Shown here piece after piece: positions 5,816 through 6,797 of a stretch of 6,797 nucleotides of DNA (the stretch's first letter is position 1; each line of letters starts with the position of its first letter). The position numbers and the translations under genes were made by a program. Source of the DNA: Halovenus sp. (GTDB taxonomy: Archaea; Halobacteriota; Halobacteria; Halobacteriales; Haloarculaceae); contig JAQCNG010000275.1 of NCBI GenBank assembly GCA_028275145.1, positions 1-6,797 on the forward strand. The letters are read 5' to 3'. A model generated the notes under the pieces. It had not been told where the DNA came from. It did no database searches and saw only the letters and a program-made list of their open reading frames with translations.

Positions 5816-6797
5816 GCAAGGAACTCGCGGCCGACGACCTGACACTGCCGATAAAGCGGACCGACGGGGAGACAATCCAGGAGCGCCTAACCGGCAACGC
5901 CTACCACAACATCCTGCCGGCGCGGTACCTCCGAAAGAACAGCAACGGCGAACTCGCCGAGCAACCGGAGGACCTCTTCGAGCGCGTGGCGCGGAACATC
6001 GCGCTCGCTGAGGCCGTCTTCGAGGCGCGCAAGCGGGACATCGAGGTGACGGTCACGCCGGCCCAACTCAAGCCAGACCACCCACGCCGGGACGAACTGG
6101 CCGCGGAGGTGTTCGGCACGGGCGTGACCGCCGCCGACGACCTTGAGCGGCCGCTGACGGAGCACAACGTCAACAAGTTCGCCTACGAGACGGTCGTGCC
6201 GGAACTGCCCGCGGAGCTCCGGGAACACGTCGAGACCACCGCCGGAGAGTTCCAGGAGGCGATGGAGATGCTCTCGTTCATGCCGAACTGCGTTCCGCCT
6301 GACTCGCTTGTGGCGGCCGGCGGTGGGCTGAAACCGATCTCCGATGTCGAGCCCGGCGAGCGAGTCTACGACGACGAGGACGGGACAGCCCGTGTCGAGA
6401 GCAAGTACGACAACGGTCAAAAGCGCGTCCTCGAGGTCGAGACGACATCGGGGTACACCGTCCGCGCGACGCCCGAGCACTACTTTCGGGTTATCACCGC
6501 GGACGGGCACTACGAGTGGCGGCAACTCAAGAGTATCGAGCCAGCAGATACCCTCGCGGTTCAGAAAAACTTCCTCGACGACGACGGCGAGCCGCAGCCC
6601 CTCGACTGGCAGCCGACGACCACCGACGGCGGAACAGTGCAGGTCGGCCGCTCCCGTGGGAGCTTTCAGCCGCCGGCTGCGATGACGAGCGACCTCGCGG
6701 AGTGGCTCGGGCTGTATATCGGAGACGGAACGGCCCGCGACAGCGGTGTTCGGGTCGCGTTCGACGAATCCGATCCGGACCTGCTCGGGTACTGGGT
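5812..6797 (+). CDS. nrdJ: Adenosylcobalamin-dependent (class II) ribonucleotide reductase, 5' part with intein
   Basis: The frame is open from ATG 5812 to the right edge: 328 complete residues, 3' end missing. The host part, residues 1-159, resembles the N-terminal region of haloarchaeal class II reductases: TLPIKRTDGETIQERLTGNA (11-30), 'YHNILPARYL' (31-40), KPDHPRRDELAAEVFG (87-102) and LTEHNVNKFAYETVVPELP (115-133), then FMPN (156-159). In the family FMPN runs on as SPTLMNAG, a conserved substrate-binding segment, but here it changes at C160 into an intein. The mature enzyme reduces ribonucleoside diphosphates to deoxyribonucleotides using coenzyme B12, without oxygen and without a small subunit, and supplies DNA synthesis and repair in the cytoplasm. 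Active-site cysteines and the effector site lie beyond the window. The start is fixed by the Shine-Dalgarno and the ATGA overlap with a short upstream ORF. Identification of the reductase rests on the N-extein only. Confidence 0.9.
   Translation, partial: MSKELAADDLTLPIKRTDGETIQERLTGNAYHNILPARYLRKNSNGELAEQPEDLFERVARNIALAEAVFEARKRDIEVTVTPAQLKPDHPRRDELAAEVFGTGVTAADDLERPLTEHNVNKFAYETVVPELPAELREHVETTAGEFQEAMEMLSFMPNCVPPDSLVAAGGGLKPISDVEPGERVYDDEDGTARVESKYDNGQKRVLEVETTSGYTVRATPEHYFRVITADGHYEWRQLKSIEPADTLAVQKNFLDDDGEPQPLDWQPTTTDGGTVQVGRSRGSFQPPAAMTSDLAEWLGLYIGDGTARDSGVRVAFDESDPDLLGYW
6289..6797 (+). mobile_element. Intein with LAGLIDADG homing endonuclease in nrdJ (N-terminal part)
   Basis: An in-frame protein-splicing element that starts at Cys160 of the precursor and continues past the right edge. 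Block A is CVPPDSLVAAGGG with the following KPISDVEPGERVY: nucleophilic Cys first, then the hydrophobic/Gly pattern and the 'PGERV' turn of Hint domains. Block B is GYTVRATPEHYFRV (214-227), whose T220 and H223 form the TxxH that activates the N-terminal splice bond. After a roughly 65-residue linker comes LAEWLGLYIGDG (295-306), block C, the first LAGLIDADG helix with the likely catalytic D305. The element is therefore a full-size intein with a DOD-type endonuclease and not a mini-intein. The second LAGLIDADG motif, the terminal His-Asn and the +1 extein residue are not in view, so splicing competence cannot be judged. By comparison with uninterrupted homologues the insertion falls between Asn159 and the Ser of SPTLMNAG. 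Confidence 0.92.

Noticed and set aside
5887..6525. Minus-strand frame of 212 codons opposite nrdJ and the intein
   Set aside because: The plus strand here carries clear reductase and intein motifs, so this is a mirror frame of biased codons.

Overview
The window is GC-rich and gene-dense. Its proteins are acidic, it has leaderless-type promoters with a TATA element about 26 bp before the start codon, and its genes match haloarchaeal families. It is almost certainly chromosomal DNA of a halophilic archaeon (class Halobacteria). The genus cannot be fixed from the sequence alone.

Layout from left to right. (1) Positions 1-257, minus strand: the N-terminal 85 residues of a small uS10/mL48-family ribosomal-protein paralogue that runs off the left edge. 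(2) Positions 360-1397, plus strand: a complete aspartate-semialdehyde dehydrogenase gene (asd), divergent from the first gene across about 100 bp. (3) Positions 1398-1661: a non-coding gap where asd and uvrA converge; its only clear mark is a T6 tract on the uvrA side. (4) Positions 1662-4712, minus strand: a complete uvrA for nucleotide excision repair, with both ATPase modules and both zinc modules intact. (5) Positions 4762-5358, minus strand: a membrane-embedded YdjM/DUF457-type putative metal-dependent hydrolase, 49 bp upstream of uvrA and probably co-transcribed with it from a leaderless promoter. (6) Positions 5390-5743: a long intergenic stretch with weak dyads. (7) Positions 5744-5815: a possible 23-codon leader ORF whose stop overlaps the next start codon. 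(8) From 5812 to the right edge, plus strand: the 5' part of an adenosylcobalamin-dependent (class II) ribonucleotide reductase gene, nrdJ. It is interrupted at residue 160 by an intein that carries the first LAGLIDADG motif of a homing endonuclease.

The functions are amino-acid synthesis (Asd: lysine, threonine, methionine), DNA repair (UvrA) and DNA precursor supply (NrdJ), so most of the window is housekeeping. The accessory element is the nrdJ intein, a selfish protein-splicing element in an essential deoxynucleotide-synthesis gene. The most unusual regulatory layout is the short ORF coupled to the nrdJ start by an ATGA overlap, with a perfect 7-nt Shine-Dalgarno inside it. I see no wholly new system, only these local oddities.
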